A stretch of 64,000 nt of DNA from Actinoplanes nipponensis (GCF_016862275.1 NZ_BOMQ01000077.1:62001-126000), one strand, 5' to 3'. Positions 1 to 8,569 are shown, numbered from the stretch's first letter. Program-made: numbers and translations. Notes: generated by a model from the sequence alone, not told the origin.

Positions 1-1601
1 ACCAGGGTGACGAGCTCGCCGCCGCCGCCCAGCAACCCGTCGAGCAGCCGGCGGCAGACCTGCTCGAGATCGGCCCCGATGACGTGCACCTCGCCGTCGA
101 CCAGGCCCAGCAGATCGCCGGGATGGCACCGGCCGGCCACGGTGAGGGCCTCGCGGCTGGCGGTGCAGACCTCGCCGTAGCGGCAGGCGCCGGCGGCCTC
201 GGCCATGGCGATGACGTCGTCGTCGAACGGCCGTCCCGGATCCCGCACGGCGAGGGCGGCGAGGGCCTGCACCGGCGAGCGGGTGGGCACGACACTGACC
301 CGTACGCCGGCCGCGGCGGCCTCCTGCGCGGCGGACCGGGCGACGGCGTGGGTGTTGGCATCGTTCGGCAGCAGCACGACCTGGCTGGCGCCGCTGGCGG
401 CGATCGCGGCGAGCATCTCGGCGGTGGAGGGATTGCGCCCGACCACGGTGGCGCCCTCGGCGGCGAAGATCGCGGTGAGCCCGTCGCCGGCGGCGACGAC
501 GACCGTGGCCCGCGCGTCGGGATCCGGCGCGGCCGGCTCCTCCGCGGCCGGCTCCGGCCGGGGCAGTTGGTGACTCTCCTCGAGCCGCGTCACGGAGATG
601 CGGTACGGCCGGCCGGCGACGACACCGGCCTCGACCGCGGCGCCGATCTCGGTGACCGGGACGTGGACGTGCACGTTCCAGGTGGGCGGCGAGCCGTCCC
701 CCGTCCCGACGACCACCAGGGAGTCGCCGATGCGCCCGAGCGCGTCCCGGAGGGAATCGACGGGGTCGGGGTCGGCATCGAGCAGGTACTGCACCTCGTA
801 ACCGAAGGCAGTCCAGCCGTTGCCCGGCCCGGCCGCGTCCGGGGCGGTGGCGGCGGCGCCGTTCGTCGGGGGGCGGGGTTGTGGCGGGTCGGCCCGGCAC
901 GCGTCGCAGAGTTCGGAGGCTTCGGAGAGCCCGGAGCGAGCGCCGCCGGCGAGCGGGTCGGCCGGGGTCTCGGCGGTGTTCAAGGCTTCGACCAGGGCCT
1001 CCAGCAGCAGGACCAGCCCGCGCCCGCCGGCGTCGACCACCCCGGCGCGGGCCAGGATCGGCAGTTGCTCCGGGGTGCGGGCCAGCGCCTCGGCCGCCGC
1101 GCGGGCGGCCGCCCGGGCCACCGCGGCCAGGTCGTCCGAGGCCGTCCGGCGGGCTCCCTCGGCCGCGGCCGCCACCACCGACAGGACCGTGCCCTCGACC
1201 GGCTTGGCCACCGCCGCGTAGGCCGCCTCGCTCGCCGTGCGCAGCGCGCGGGCCAGCTCGCCGCCCCGCACCGCCACCGCCGTGGCGAAGGTGTCGGCCA
1301 TGCCCCGCAGGATCTGCGACACGATGACCCCGGAATTGCCCCGGGCGCCCAGCAGCGCCCCGCGGGCCATCAGGCGCATCGTGGCCCCCAGCGACGGGGG
1401 CCCGGTCGTGGCCGGCTCGGCGGCGTCGTCGTCGAGCGCCTGCTGGGCCGAGGTGAGGGTGAGCACGAGGTTGGTGCCCGTGTCGCCGTCGGGCACCGGG
1501 TAGACGTTCAGCTCGTCGATCTCGTGCTGGTGCGCCCGCAGCGCGGCCAGCCCACCACCGCACCAGCGGCGGACCGCGGCGGCGTCCAGGGAGTCCAGCA
1601 C
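1..1601 (-). CDS. DhaL/DAK-domain kinase of the FakA (YloV) family, C-terminus cut by window edge
   Basis: The frame runs leftward from a GTG at 1601-1599, the only start between an in-frame TAG (1616-1614) and the conserved block. About 533 residues are visible and the C-terminus lies beyond base 1; family members are about 550 aa, so little is missing. Residues 32-45 read NVYPVPDGDTGTNL, the metal/ATP-binding aspartate block of the DhaL fold. In Firmicutes FakA phosphorylates fatty acids bound to FakB; the actinobacterial substrate is less certain. It is divergent from rpmB, a common actinobacterial arrangement in which recG often follows this gene. Family sure, exact role inferred. Confidence 0.85.
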   Translation of the reverse strand, partial: MLDSLDAAAVRRWCGGGLAALRAHQHEIDELNVYPVPDGDTGTNLVLTLTSAQQALDDDAAEPATTGPPSLGATMRLMARGALLGARGNSGVIVSQILRGMADTFATAVAVRGGELARALRTASEAAYAAVAKPVEGTVLSVVAAAAEGARRTASDDLAAVARAAARAAAEALARTPEQLPILARAGVVDAGGRGLVLLLEALVEALNTAETPADPLAGGARSGLSEASELCDACRADPPQPRPPTNGAAATAPDAAGPGNGWTAFGYEVQYLLDADPDPVDSLRDALGRIGDSLVVVGTGDGSPPTWNVHVHVPVTEIGAAVEAGVVAGRPYRISVTRLEESHQLPRPEPAAEEPAAPDPDARATVVVAAGDGLTAIFAAEGATVVGRNPSTAEMLAAIAASGASQVVLLPNDANTHAVARSAAQEAAAAGVRVSVVPTRSPVQALAALAVRDPGRPFDDDVIAMAEAAGACRYGEVCTASREALTVAGRCHPGDLLGLVDGEVHVIGADLEQVCRRLLDGLLGGGGELVTL

Positions 1602-1728
1602 GCGAAAAGCGTACTAACCAGCACCGACAATTACCGCGCGGCGGGGTGCGGGAAGGGGCGATTGGCTGTCCGGGCCGACCATCGGGTAACCTGGCCAGGT
1701 TGCCCGGGTGTTCGCTGTCCGGGGCACC

Positions 1729-1777
1729 CTCAGTTGCTTCAATCAGCTGTTGCTTTCAATCCTCAGTTGCTGTCAAT
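1729..1777 (+). repeat. Three imperfect repeats in the rpmB leader
   Basis: Copies at 1729-1743, 1744-1760 and 1761-1777 share the pattern CAGTTGCT-TCAAT, with small insertions. They end 4 bases before the rpmB ribosome binding site (AGGAG, 1781-1785). They are AT-richer than their surroundings and lie in the 5' untranslated region. No function is known to me; a binding site for a regulator or for L28 itself is possible. Confidence 0.5.
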
Positions 1778-1791
1778 CCCAGGAGTACCCC

Positions 1792-1983
1792 GTGGCTAGC
1801 GTGTGCGACGTCTGTGGCAAGGGACCGGGCTTCGGCCACAACGTGTCCCACTCGCACCGGCGGACCAACCGCCGCTGGAACCCGAACATCCAGTCGGTGC
1901 GCACCCCGGCCGGTGGTGGCAACACCAAGAAGCTCAAGGTCTGCACCTCGTGCATCAAGGCCGGCAAGGTCGTCCGCGCCTGA
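1792..1983 (+). CDS. rpmB: 50S ribosomal protein L28 (zinc-binding form)
   Basis: This 63-residue protein starts at GTG 1792, seven bases after an AGGAG Shine-Dalgarno, giving the usual VASVCDVCGKGP start. Longer upstream readings have no ribosome binding site. Cysteine pairs at residues 5/8 and 51/54 form the four-cysteine zinc site, so this is the C+ form rather than the zinc-free paralogue made under zinc starvation. It is a structural protein of the large ribosomal subunit. The gene stands alone, with a strong terminator 16 bases after the stop. Confidence 0.97.
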   Translation: MASVCDVCGKGPGFGHNVSHSHRRTNRRWNPNIQSVRTPAGGGNTKKLKVCTSCIKAGKVVRA

Positions 1984-1998
1984 CCTCAGCAGTGCGAC

Positions 1999-2032
1999 AG
2001 CCCGCCAGGTCCCCCGGACCGGGCGGGCTTTT
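1999..2032 (+). terminator. rpmB Rho-independent terminator
   Basis: AGCCCGCC (1999-2006) pairs with GGCGGGCT (2022-2029); GGTCC/GGACC pair inside the loop, and the right arm runs into TTTT. It lies 16 bp after the rpmB stop. Confidence 0.85.
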
Positions 2033-2068
2033 CGCGTGCCCGCCGAGCGAAACCGGAGCAGCCGCGGC

Positions 2069-2539
2069 TCAGAGCACCCGCGCGAAGGAGAGAACCCCCT
2101 CCTCGCCCTTGTAGTAGCCGAAGTCGTCGATGCGCTCATAACCAGACTTGACGTACAGAGCGATCGCCTCCGGCTGCTTGTCGCCGGTCTCCAGGATCAC
2201 CCGCTTGCAGCCGCGCTCCCGGGCCGACTCCTCGACCGCGGTGAGCACCCGCCGGGCCACCCCGCGCCCGCGCGCCGCCGGCACGGTGAACATCCGCTTG
2301 AGCTCCGCGTCCGGGCCGTGCGCACGCCAGCCGGCGCATCCGAGCAGCTCCTCCCCCGCGTGGGCGACGAAGAAGGCGCCCGTGGGCGGGGCGAAGTCCG
2401 CGGCCGCCACGGGGGTGTCGTCGCCCGTGCCGCCGTACCGCCGGCTCAGCTCGGCCATCGCCTCGGCGATCAGCCGCCGCACCGCGGGCTCGTCGAACCG
2501 GGCCTCGCGGATCTTGATCTCGTCCACGTCGACCAACAC
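2069..2539 (-). CDS. GNAT-family N-acetyltransferase
   Basis: This 156-residue protein starts at GTG 2539, eight bases after the thiL stop, so translation is probably coupled to thiL. It has the GNAT fold: an acetyl-CoA-binding motif ARGRGVARRVL at about residues 88-98, then a VILETG strand and the C-terminal ALYVKSGYERI segment typical of YedL/PaiA-like acetyltransferases. The acceptor substrate cannot be read from sequence. The partnership with thiL is positional only. Confidence 0.85.
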   Translation of the reverse strand: MLVDVDEIKIREARFDEPAVRRLIAEAMAELSRRYGGTGDDTPVAAADFAPPTGAFFVAHAGEELLGCAGWRAHGPDAELKRMFTVPAARGRGVARRVLTAVEESARERGCKRVILETGDKQPEAIALYVKSGYERIDDFGYYKGEEGVLSFARVL

Positions 2540-2546
2540 TAACGAC

Positions 2547-3485
2547 TCAGCGGAAGTGGTCCCAGCCCCGCCCGCCCTGCCACGGCCGGCGGTCGACCGT
2601 GACGCCCGTACCCTCGTGCACGCTGCCGACCACCCGCCAGCCCGGCGGCAGCGGGGCCCCGGGCGGGAAGGTCGCGGCCAGCGCGTGGTCGTCGCCGCCG
2701 GCCAGCAGCCAGACGTACGGGTCCACGCCGAGCGCCGAGGCCGCGTCGCGCATCTGGTCGGGCACCTCGAAGGCGTCCCGGTCGATGTCGATGCCCACCA
2801 CGCCGGCCGCCGCCACGTGGCCCAGGTCCTGCAGCAGCCCGTCCGAGATGTCGATCATGGAGGTGGCGCCGGCCCGGGCCGCGGCGGGCCCGGCGGCGTA
2901 CGCCACCTCGGGCCGCCGGTACGCCTCGACCAGCAGTTTCGGGGTGCGGAAGCCCCGGGAGAGCACGGTGTAGCCGGCCGCCGCGTGTCCGGTGCGCCCG
3001 GCCAGCGCGACCACGTCACCGGGCTGGGCGCCGCTGCGCAGCACCGGGTCACGGCCCTCGAGGTCGCCGAGCGCCGTGACCGCCACGGTGAGGGTGGGGC
3101 TGGCCGACATGTCGCCGCCGACCACCGCCGCGCCGACCAGGGCCGCCTCGGCGGACAGCCCGCCGGCCAGGTCCTCGGCCCACTCGGCGGGCAGATCCGT
3201 GGGCACGCACAGGGCGACCAGCAGCGCCGTGGGCGTCGCCCCCATGGCGGCGATGTCGGCCAGGTTCGCCGCCGCCGCCCGGTGCCCCACGTCGGCCGCG
3301 CCGCACCAGTCGCGCCGGAAGTGCCGGCCCTCGACCAGCACGTCGGTGCTCGCGACCACCCGGCTGTCGGGCGCCGCCACGATCGCGGCGTCGTCGCCCG
3401 GGCCGAGCAAGCTCGCCGCGCCGGTACCGAGCCGCGCGACGATCCGGGTGATGAGCCCGAATTCCCCCGCCTCCGCGATGCTCAA
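2547..3485 (-). CDS. thiL: Thiamine-monophosphate kinase
   Basis: ThiL phosphorylates thiamine monophosphate to the cofactor thiamine diphosphate with ATP in the cytoplasm. The 312-residue protein has the PurM-like N-terminal block GDDAAIVA followed by STDVLVEGRHF, then GGDMSAS and the late ISDGLLQDLGH motif, all diagnostic for the family. The TTG start at 3485 is preceded by an AGAGGA element and begins the conserved SIAEAGEFGLI segment; longer readings upstream overlap the divergent Lrp gene and are not plausible. GNAT follows in the same transcript. Confidence 0.93.
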   Translation of the reverse strand: MSIAEAGEFGLITRIVARLGTGAASLLGPGDDAAIVAAPDSRVVASTDVLVEGRHFRRDWCGAADVGHRAAAANLADIAAMGATPTALLVALCVPTDLPAEWAEDLAGGLSAEAALVGAAVVGGDMSASPTLTVAVTALGDLEGRDPVLRSGAQPGDVVALAGRTGHAAAGYTVLSRGFRTPKLLVEAYRRPEVAYAAGPAAARAGATSMIDISDGLLQDLGHVAAAGVVGIDIDRDAFEVPDQMRDAASALGVDPYVWLLAGGDDHALAATFPPGAPLPPGWRVVGSVHEGTGVTVDRRPWQGGRGWDHFR

Positions 3486-3560
3486 CGTCCCACCGTTCCT
3501 CTCGTTCCGTACTGTAGTTTCACGTTCGGGTCGCCGGCGGCGGCGGATAGGAGTCTGATC

Positions 3561-3794
3561 GTGGTCCAGGCATACATCCTCATCCAGACGGAGGTCGGAA
3601 AGGCCCGTGACGTGGCCGCCGCGATCGACAAAATCAATGGAGTGGTACGCGTCGACGCGGTCACCGGCCCCTACGACGTCGTGGTACTGGGCGAGGCGCA
3701 CAGCGTCGACGAACTGGGCCGGATGATAGTGAGCAAAATCCAGTTCGTGCCGGGCATCACGCGGACGGTCACCTGTTCCGTGGTAAATCTCTGA
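3561..3794 (+). CDS. Stand-alone Lrp/AsnC ligand-binding (RAM) domain protein
   Basis: This 77-residue protein consists only of the effector-binding ferredoxin-like RAM domain of Lrp/AsnC regulators (VQAYILIQTE, GPYDVVVLGEA, FVPGITRTVTC). It has no helix-turn-helix. It starts at GTG 3561 with TAGGAG seven bases upstream. Such small proteins bind amino acids and may modulate full-length Lrp proteins by mixed oligomerisation; the ligand here is unknown. It overlaps no gene, lies one base before the DUF3515 gene, and is divergent from thiL. Confidence 0.9.
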   Translation: MVQAYILIQTEVGKARDVAAAIDKINGVVRVDAVTGPYDVVVLGEAHSVDELGRMIVSKIQFVPGITRTVTCSVVNL

Positions 3795-3795
3795 C

Positions 3796-4437
3796 ATGGT
3801 CGACGTGCGCACCCGTCCCGAAGCCCAGCCTCCCGCGCCCGACCGGACGATGCGCACCGCCGCCCTGTGGGCGACCGTGGTCGCCGTACCGGTCGCGGTG
3901 CTCGTCGGTCTGCTCTTCTTCAACCGGGTCGTGCCGGAGGACCGCAGCGCCGCGCCCAGCCCGACGGTCGCCCAGCCGGCGGTCGTGCCGGCCGCGCCGG
4001 TGCCGATGGCCGCGCCGCGGCTGGCCGCCCGCCCGGCCGAGGTGTGTCTGGCCGTGACGTCGCAGCTGCCGGTCAAGGTGCGCGACCTGGCCGCCCGCAA
4101 GGTCAGCGCCGGCCCGGAGCAGAACGCCGCCTACGGCGAGCCGCCGCTGACGGTGGCCTGCGGGGTGGCCCGGCCGGTCATGTGCGCCTCGCTGGACCAG
4201 ACCGGGTCGGGCTGCGTGCCGCTGGACACGGAGCTGCTGATCATGAACAAGGTCTGCTGGTACGCCGACGCGCAGGCCGGCGCGACCACGTTCACCACCA
4301 TGGACCGTGAGGTGCCGGTGCGGGTGACCGTCCCGCAGCAGTACGCGCAGCCCGCCCAGTGGGCCAACGAGTTCTCCGACCTCGTGGTGAAGACCGACAA
4401 GTCCCTCACCACCGGCGTGCCCTCCGGCTGCGCCTAG
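3796..4437 (+). CDS. DUF3515 membrane-anchored protein
   Basis: This 213-residue protein starts at ATG 3796, one base after the Lrp-domain stop, so the two are co-transcribed. A single N-terminal membrane helix (about residues 22-43, LWATVVAVPVAVLVGLLFF) is followed by an Ala/Pro linker and an external domain with several cysteines. The layout matches the actinobacterial DUF3515 family, which is regularly found between thiL/Lrp and ddl. The function is unknown. Its stop overlaps the convergent ddl stop by 4 bp. Confidence 0.85.
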   Translation: MVDVRTRPEAQPPAPDRTMRTAALWATVVAVPVAVLVGLLFFNRVVPEDRSAAPSPTVAQPAVVPAAPVPMAAPRLAARPAEVCLAVTSQLPVKVRDLAARKVSAGPEQNAAYGEPPLTVACGVARPVMCASLDQTGSGCVPLDTELLIMNKVCWYADAQAGATTFTTMDREVPVRVTVPQQYAQPAQWANEFSDLVVKTDKSLTTGVPSGCA

Positions 4438-5537
4438 TGCAGGCCCGTGCCGCGGCGTAGCGCGGTGCGGATCAGCCGGTCCACGACCTTCGGGTACTCC
4501 AGGCCGGTGGCCGCCCACATCAGCGGGAACATCGACGTCGGCGTGAAGCCGGGCATCGTGTTGATCTCGTTGAGGTAGATCTCGTCGTCGGCGGTCACGA
4601 AGAAGTCCACCCGGCCCAGCCCGGCGCAGTCCAGCGCGGTGAAGGTGCGGCGGGCGTACTCCTGGACCCGGCGGGCCACCTCGGGGTCGAGCCGGGCGGG
4701 AATCTGGTACGGCGTGCCGTCGCCCAGGTACTTCGCCTCGAAGTCGTAGAAGTCCCCGCCGTCGGTGGACACCAGGATCTCGGCCAGCAGCGACGCCTCG
4801 GGCGCGCCGCCGGCCTCGCCCTCGAGCACCCCGCACTCGATCTCGCGGCCCACGATGCCGGCCTCCACCAGCACCTTGGGGTCGATCCGGCGGGCCTTGG
4901 CGACGGCCGCGTCCAGCTGCGCCCAGTCGGTGACCTTGCTGATGCCGTGCGACGAGCCGGCCCGGGACGGCTTGACGAACACGGGCAGGCCCAGGCGTTC
5001 CTTGTCGGCCTCGGTGAGCGAGTGGCCGGCGCGCAGGACCGCGTACGGTCCGACCGGGATGCCCTCGGCGGCGGCGAGCTTCTTGGTGAACTCCTTGTCC
5101 ATGCCGGCCGCGGAGGCGAAGACGTTGGCCCCCACGTACGGGATGCCGGCCATCTCGAGCAGCCCCTGGATGGTGCCGTCCTCGCCGTACGCGCCGTGCA
5201 GGGCCGGGAAGACCACGTCGACGCCCGCGAGCACGGCCACGCCGTCCGCCGGGTCGAGCACCATCAGGCCGGCCGAGGTGGGGTCGGCCGGCAGCACCAC
5301 GGCCCGGCCCGACTCGGCGGTGATCTCGGGCAGCGTCTGGCCGGTGATGGCCAGCGCCGCCGGGTCGCCGCCGGCGAGCACCCAGGCCCCGTCGCGGGTG
5401 ATGCCGACCGGCACGACCTCGTACTGGCCGGGGTCGAGGGCGCCGAGGATGCTGCCCGCGCTGACGCAGGAGATGGCGTGCTCGGTGCTGCGCCCGCCGA
5501 ACACGATCGCCACGCGGGTTTTGCGAGGGGTCGTCAT
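4434..5537 (-). CDS. ddl: D-alanine--D-alanine ligase
   Basis: This ATP-grasp ligase joins two D-alanines for peptidoglycan precursor synthesis. The 367-residue protein has the N-terminal VAIVFGGRSTEHAIS, the GAYGEDG loop, VKPSRAGSSHGI, and the C-terminal metal/ATP site FFVTADDEIYLNEINTMPGFT. The F/Y selectivity region (DFYDFEAKYLGDGT) is of the D-Ala-D-Ala type, not D-Ala-D-Lac. The ATG at 5537 is preceded by GAGAGG. It is convergent with the DUF3515 gene. Confidence 0.96.
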   Translation of the reverse strand: MTTPRKTRVAIVFGGRSTEHAISCVSAGSILGALDPGQYEVVPVGITRDGAWVLAGGDPAALAITGQTLPEITAESGRAVVLPADPTSAGLMVLDPADGVAVLAGVDVVFPALHGAYGEDGTIQGLLEMAGIPYVGANVFASAAGMDKEFTKKLAAAEGIPVGPYAVLRAGHSLTEADKERLGLPVFVKPSRAGSSHGISKVTDWAQLDAAVAKARRIDPKVLVEAGIVGREIECGVLEGEAGGAPEASLLAEILVSTDGGDFYDFEAKYLGDGTPYQIPARLDPEVARRVQEYARRTFTALDCAGLGRVDFFVTADDEIYLNEINTMPGFTPTSMFPLMWAATGLEYPKVVDRLIRTALRRGTGLH

Positions 5538-5681
5538 GGAAATGGCCTCTCGTTGCCGGACATCGCTAGGCTGCCTGCGCGCGGGAGCCGGGCGGCGGGC
5601 ACGCCGGGGGTGACCCTACTCTGCGTAGACAACTTCGCGATGACGGCGGGCGCTGGCACGGCACACGGGGACGGGGAGTCG

Positions 5682-6191
5682 ATGAGACCAGCACTGCATG
5701 TGATCGCCTGGCACGGTCCGGGGCGGCTGGCGACGATGGCGCACCCGCGCGGCGGCGACTGGCTGGCCGCGGAGATGGCTGGCCTGGCCGCGGCCGGCGT
5801 CGATGTCTTCGTCTCGGCGTTGACCTGGGAGGAGGACCGCCGGCTGGGCCTCACCGAGGCGGCCGTGGCAGCCGCGGCGGCGGGCATCGAGTTCCTGTCC
5901 TTCCCGATCGCCGACCGGGGCATCCCGCGGGCCCGGGACATGGCCGACAGTGACGTCGTGGCCCTCGGCGTCCGGCTGGCCGCGCACGTGCGGGCCGGCC
6001 GCTTCGTGGTGACGCAGTGTTTCGCGGGCATCGGCCGCTCGACGCTGCTGGCCTGCGCGACGCTGGTGATGCTGGGCGTGGGCCCCGAGCGGGCGCTGGA
6101 GATGGTGGCCGAGGCGCGGGGCCTGCCCGTGCCGGACACCGAGGCTCAGCGCGACTGGCTCTACGAGTTCGCGCTGAACCACGGCGGTTGA
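5682..6191 (+). CDS. Dual-specificity/tyrosine phosphatase-like protein (CX5R)
   Basis: This 169-residue protein starts at ATG 5682 after a GGGGAG ribosome binding site. The phosphatase P-loop CFAGIGRS (Cys, five residues, Arg) is at about residues 111-118, inside a fold resembling small eukaryotic-type dual-specificity phosphatases. A general-acid aspartate may be one of those in the MADSD segment. The substrate is unknown. It is divergent from ddl and convergent with the ABC permease that ends at 6194. Confidence 0.8.
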   Translation: MRPALHVIAWHGPGRLATMAHPRGGDWLAAEMAGLAAAGVDVFVSALTWEEDRRLGLTEAAVAAAAAGIEFLSFPIADRGIPRARDMADSDVVALGVRLAAHVRAGRFVVTQCFAGIGRSTLLACATLVMLGVGPERALEMVAEARGLPVPDTEAQRDWLYEFALNHGG

Positions 6192-6193
6192 GC

Positions 6194-6889
6194 TCAGGCG
6201 GCGCCCCGCCGGATGGCGACGTCCCTCATCTCCCGGTGGAAGAGCAGGGCCACGACCGCCGTCAGCGCCAGCGTGACCAGCGCCGCCGCGCTGTAGGGCA
6301 GGAAGCGGACGTCGAAGCCGCCGTGCTCGTCGACTCCGAGCAGCGCCTCCGCGGCCACCACCGGCAGCACGGCGACCGGGAGCAGCGCCAGCCCACCCCA
6401 GGCGCCGAAGCGGTAGAAACCCGCGCTTATCGTCGCGCCGCAGGCCAGGAAGGCCAGGGCGGCCGGCAGGACGTGGCCGAACTCGCGCAGGGCGGTGCCG
6501 GGCGACGTGGTCGGGTACCGCTCGGGCAGCGGCCCGGCGAGGCTCAGCAGCAGCTGCTCGGCGGCGTGCCCGAGCGGCACGGCCAGCGCGAACAGCACCG
6601 CCACGACCAGCCCGGCGATCGCCACGCCGGCCAGGAAGTCGTGCCGGGTGACGCCGTTGGCGACGAACTGCCGCAGGTGCAGGCCGACCAGCAGGATGCC
6701 CACCACGCCGAGCCAGTACTTGGCGGCCGCGCCGGCGATGACCAGCCAGAGGCTGAACGTCGGGTCGGTGACCCGGCTGACCACCGTCATCCCGACGCCC
6801 ACGCAGACGATCATCGTGACCCAGAACCAGGCGGCCACGGGCCGGTAGATGCGCAGCAGGTTGGTGGCCACGAGCAGGCGTGGACTCAT
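6194..6889 (-). CDS. ABC-2 type membrane subunit of a GntR-controlled exporter
   Basis: This 231-residue membrane protein has about six hydrophobic helices (for example AAWFWVTMIVCVGVGMTVV and LVVAVLFALAVPL). It starts at ATG 6889, four bases inside the ATPase stop, and is preceded by GGAGG. Together with the upstream ATPase and the GntR regulator it forms a YtrABC-like operon. The exported or sensed compound is unknown; in Gram-positives such systems commonly answer cell-wall stress or antibiotics. Confidence 0.85.
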   Translation of the reverse strand: MSPRLLVATNLLRIYRPVAAWFWVTMIVCVGVGMTVVSRVTDPTFSLWLVIAGAAAKYWLGVVGILLVGLHLRQFVANGVTRHDFLAGVAIAGLVVAVLFALAVPLGHAAEQLLLSLAGPLPERYPTTSPGTALREFGHVLPAALAFLACGATISAGFYRFGAWGGLALLPVAVLPVVAAEALLGVDEHGGFDVRFLPYSAAALVTLALTAVVALLFHREMRDVAIRRGAA

Positions 6890-7773
6890 CGCAGTGCCTC
6901 CGTTCGAGCGGTGTCTCCGACGGCGGTGAGGTGAACGAAGAGGTCCTGCACGCCGACCGGGGCGAGCGTGAGCCCGGCGGTCCGGGCCGCCTCCGCCTCG
7001 TGGTCGGCCAGGGCCCCGTAGAGGGTGACCTGCCGCACGCCGCCCAGGCTCTGCTCGCCGAGCACGGTCCGCCCGGCGGCGAACGCCTCGACCGCCGCGG
7101 CCGGCCCGGTGACGGCCACGCCGCGCGCCCGGAAGGTGTCGGTGTCCTCGTGCAGCAGCAGCCGGCCCCGGTCGATGACGATCACCTGCTCGAACAGGCC
7201 GGCCACCTCCTCGATGAGGTGGGTGGACAGGATGATCGTGCGGGGGTGGGCGAGGTAGTCGGCCAGCAGCTCGCGGTAGAACGCCGCGCGGGCACCGGCG
7301 TCCATGCCCAGGTAGACCTCGTCCAGGATGGTCAGCGGGGCCCGCGCGGCCAGGCCGAGCACGACGCCGAGGCTCGACCGCTGCCCCCGCGACAGCGCCG
7401 AGACGCGCCGGCGGCGGTCCAGCTCGAAGACGTCGGCCAGGTGCTCGGCGTAGCCGGCGTCCCAGGTCGGGCGGAGCCGGCCGGCGAAGTCGAGGACCTT
7501 GGCGATCCGGTCCTGGTCGGTGACGTCGAGGCTGTCGCGGACGAACGCGGTGGCCCGCATGAGCGCCGCGTTCTCGAACGGGTCCACGCCGTCGATCGTC
7601 ACCGTGCCGGCGCACGGCCGGCGGTACGACGCCAGCACGCTGAGCAGGCTGGTCTTGCCGGAGCCGTTGCGGCCGAGCAGCCCGTAGATCTTGTTCGGCT
7701 CGAGGTCGAGGGTGATGCCGTCCACCGCGACGGTGTCGCCGTAGCGCACGGTGAGGTCGCGCAGGGAGATCAT
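6886..7773 (-). CDS. ABC transporter ATP-binding protein
   Basis: This 295-residue ATPase has Walker A GRNGSGKTS (about residues 34-42), a divergent signature SRGQR in place of LSGGQ, Walker B LTILDEV and the switch histidine in STHLIEEV. The divergent signature is typical of the YtrB/BcrA-like branch. The ATG at 7773 overlaps the GntR stop by 4 bp and its own stop overlaps the permease start, so all three genes are translationally coupled. Confidence 0.92.
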   Translation of the reverse strand: MISLRDLTVRYGDTVAVDGITLDLEPNKIYGLLGRNGSGKTSLLSVLASYRRPCAGTVTIDGVDPFENAALMRATAFVRDSLDVTDQDRIAKVLDFAGRLRPTWDAGYAEHLADVFELDRRRRVSALSRGQRSSLGVVLGLAARAPLTILDEVYLGMDAGARAAFYRELLADYLAHPRTIILSTHLIEEVAGLFEQVIVIDRGRLLLHEDTDTFRARGVAVTGPAAAVEAFAAGRTVLGEQSLGGVRQVTLYGALADHEAEAARTAGLTLAPVGVQDLFVHLTAVGDTARTEALR

Positions 7774-8126
7774 CGCGCACCGTCCTTCAGGTAGGCCACG
7801 ATCTCGTCGACGCCGACGCCGACCATCCGGGCCTCGGTGAGCATCGGGTCGACGACGTCGGCGAAGAACCGTTCCCGGCGCTGGGCGCGCAGTCGGCCGC
7901 GGGCGTCCGGGCTGACGAACATGCCGATCCCGCGCTTCTTGTAGAGCACGCCCTCGTCGACCAGCTGGGCGAAGCCCTTGGCCGCCGTGGCCGGGTTGAT
8001 CCGGTAGAACGCCGCGTACTGGTTGGTGGACATGATCTGCTCGTCCTCCTTGAGCGTCCCGGAGAGGACCTCGTCCTTGATGCCGTTGGCGATCTGCTGG
8101 TAGATGGGGCTGCGGTCGTCGAACAC
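7770..8126 (-). CDS. GntR-family transcriptional regulator, YtrA subfamily
   Basis: I place the start at GTG 8126 because GGGAGG lies five bases upstream and the protein then begins VFDDRSPIYQQI, the usual YtrA-type beginning; the ATG at 8153 would put the operator over the start codon and has no ribosome binding site. The 118-residue protein has a winged helix (residues about 5-70; STNQYAAFYRINPATAAKGF) and only a short C-terminal helix pair instead of a ligand domain, as in YtrA proteins. It very probably represses its own operon through the palindrome at 8148-8169. Confidence 0.9.
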   Translation of the reverse strand: MFDDRSPIYQQIANGIKDEVLSGTLKEDEQIMSTNQYAAFYRINPATAAKGFAQLVDEGVLYKKRGIGMFVSPDARGRLRAQRRERFFADVVDPMLTEARMVGVGVDEIVAYLKDGAR

Positions 8127-8147
8127 GACAGCCTCCCTAGTTCTGCG

Positions 8148-8197
8148 GTTCATTACTCATGTAACGAACCATAGAGGCAGAGCGGCCGTGTGGGCAA
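8148..8197 (-). promoter_or_regulatory. Promoter and GntR operator of the YtrABC-like operon
   Basis: Read leftward there is TTGCCC (8197-8192), an 18-base spacer and TATGGT (8173-8168). A palindrome immediately follows: arms GTTCATTAC (8148-8156) and GTAACGAAC (8161-8169) around TCAT, with one mismatched pair. It sits between the -10 box and the gene, where a bound repressor would block transcription. Promoter hexamers are inferred by eye. Confidence 0.7.
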
Positions 8198-8209
8198 GGG
8201 CGGGTCGGC

Positions 8210-8569
8210 TCAGGCCGCGGTGAAGGTCTGCGGCAGCGCGCCGGCGTCCCACAGCCCGTCGAGATGGGCCAGGAAGCCGATCAGGCTGCGTTCCAGCTCA
8301 CGCCGTTCGGCCGGGGCCAGCGTGGCCAGCGGGTCGGAGAAGACCAGACCCTCCGGGTGCCGGGCCCGGGTGCCGACGAACCTGCGGCAGGCGGTGCACC
8401 AGACATAGCTGACCAGGGTCGGGCGCCGGGCGTTCTCCGGGGCGTTCACGTACGCCCGGACGCTGCGCCGGCCGCACGCGGGACACTCCCGCTCGCCGGG
8501 CGCGGCGAACAGGCTCTCGCCCTGCGCCAGCGCCGCGACCTGGTCCCCGGTGAAGCTGCTCCACGACAT
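8210..8569 (-). CDS. Small zinc-ribbon protein of unknown function
   Basis: This 119-residue protein has two Cys-x2-Cys knuckles (CPACG at about 29-33 and CTAC at about 58-61), consistent with one zinc ribbon. The rest is a helical C-terminal half with no motif I recognise. The ATG at 8569 is 8 bp after the stop of the PLP enzyme, so it is the last gene of that leftward run. The function is unknown. Confidence 0.7.
   Translation of the reverse strand: MSWSSFTGDQVAALAQGESLFAAPGERECPACGRRSVRAYVNAPENARRPTLVSYVWCTACRRFVGTRARHPEGLVFSDPLATLAPAERRELERSLIGFLAHLDGLWDAGALPQTFTAA

Noticed and set aside
84..1799. Long rightward open frame opposite the FakA-like gene
   Set aside because: Gly/Arg/Ala-rich composition typical of the antisense frame of high-GC genes; it has no motif, and the opposite strand encodes a recognisable protein.
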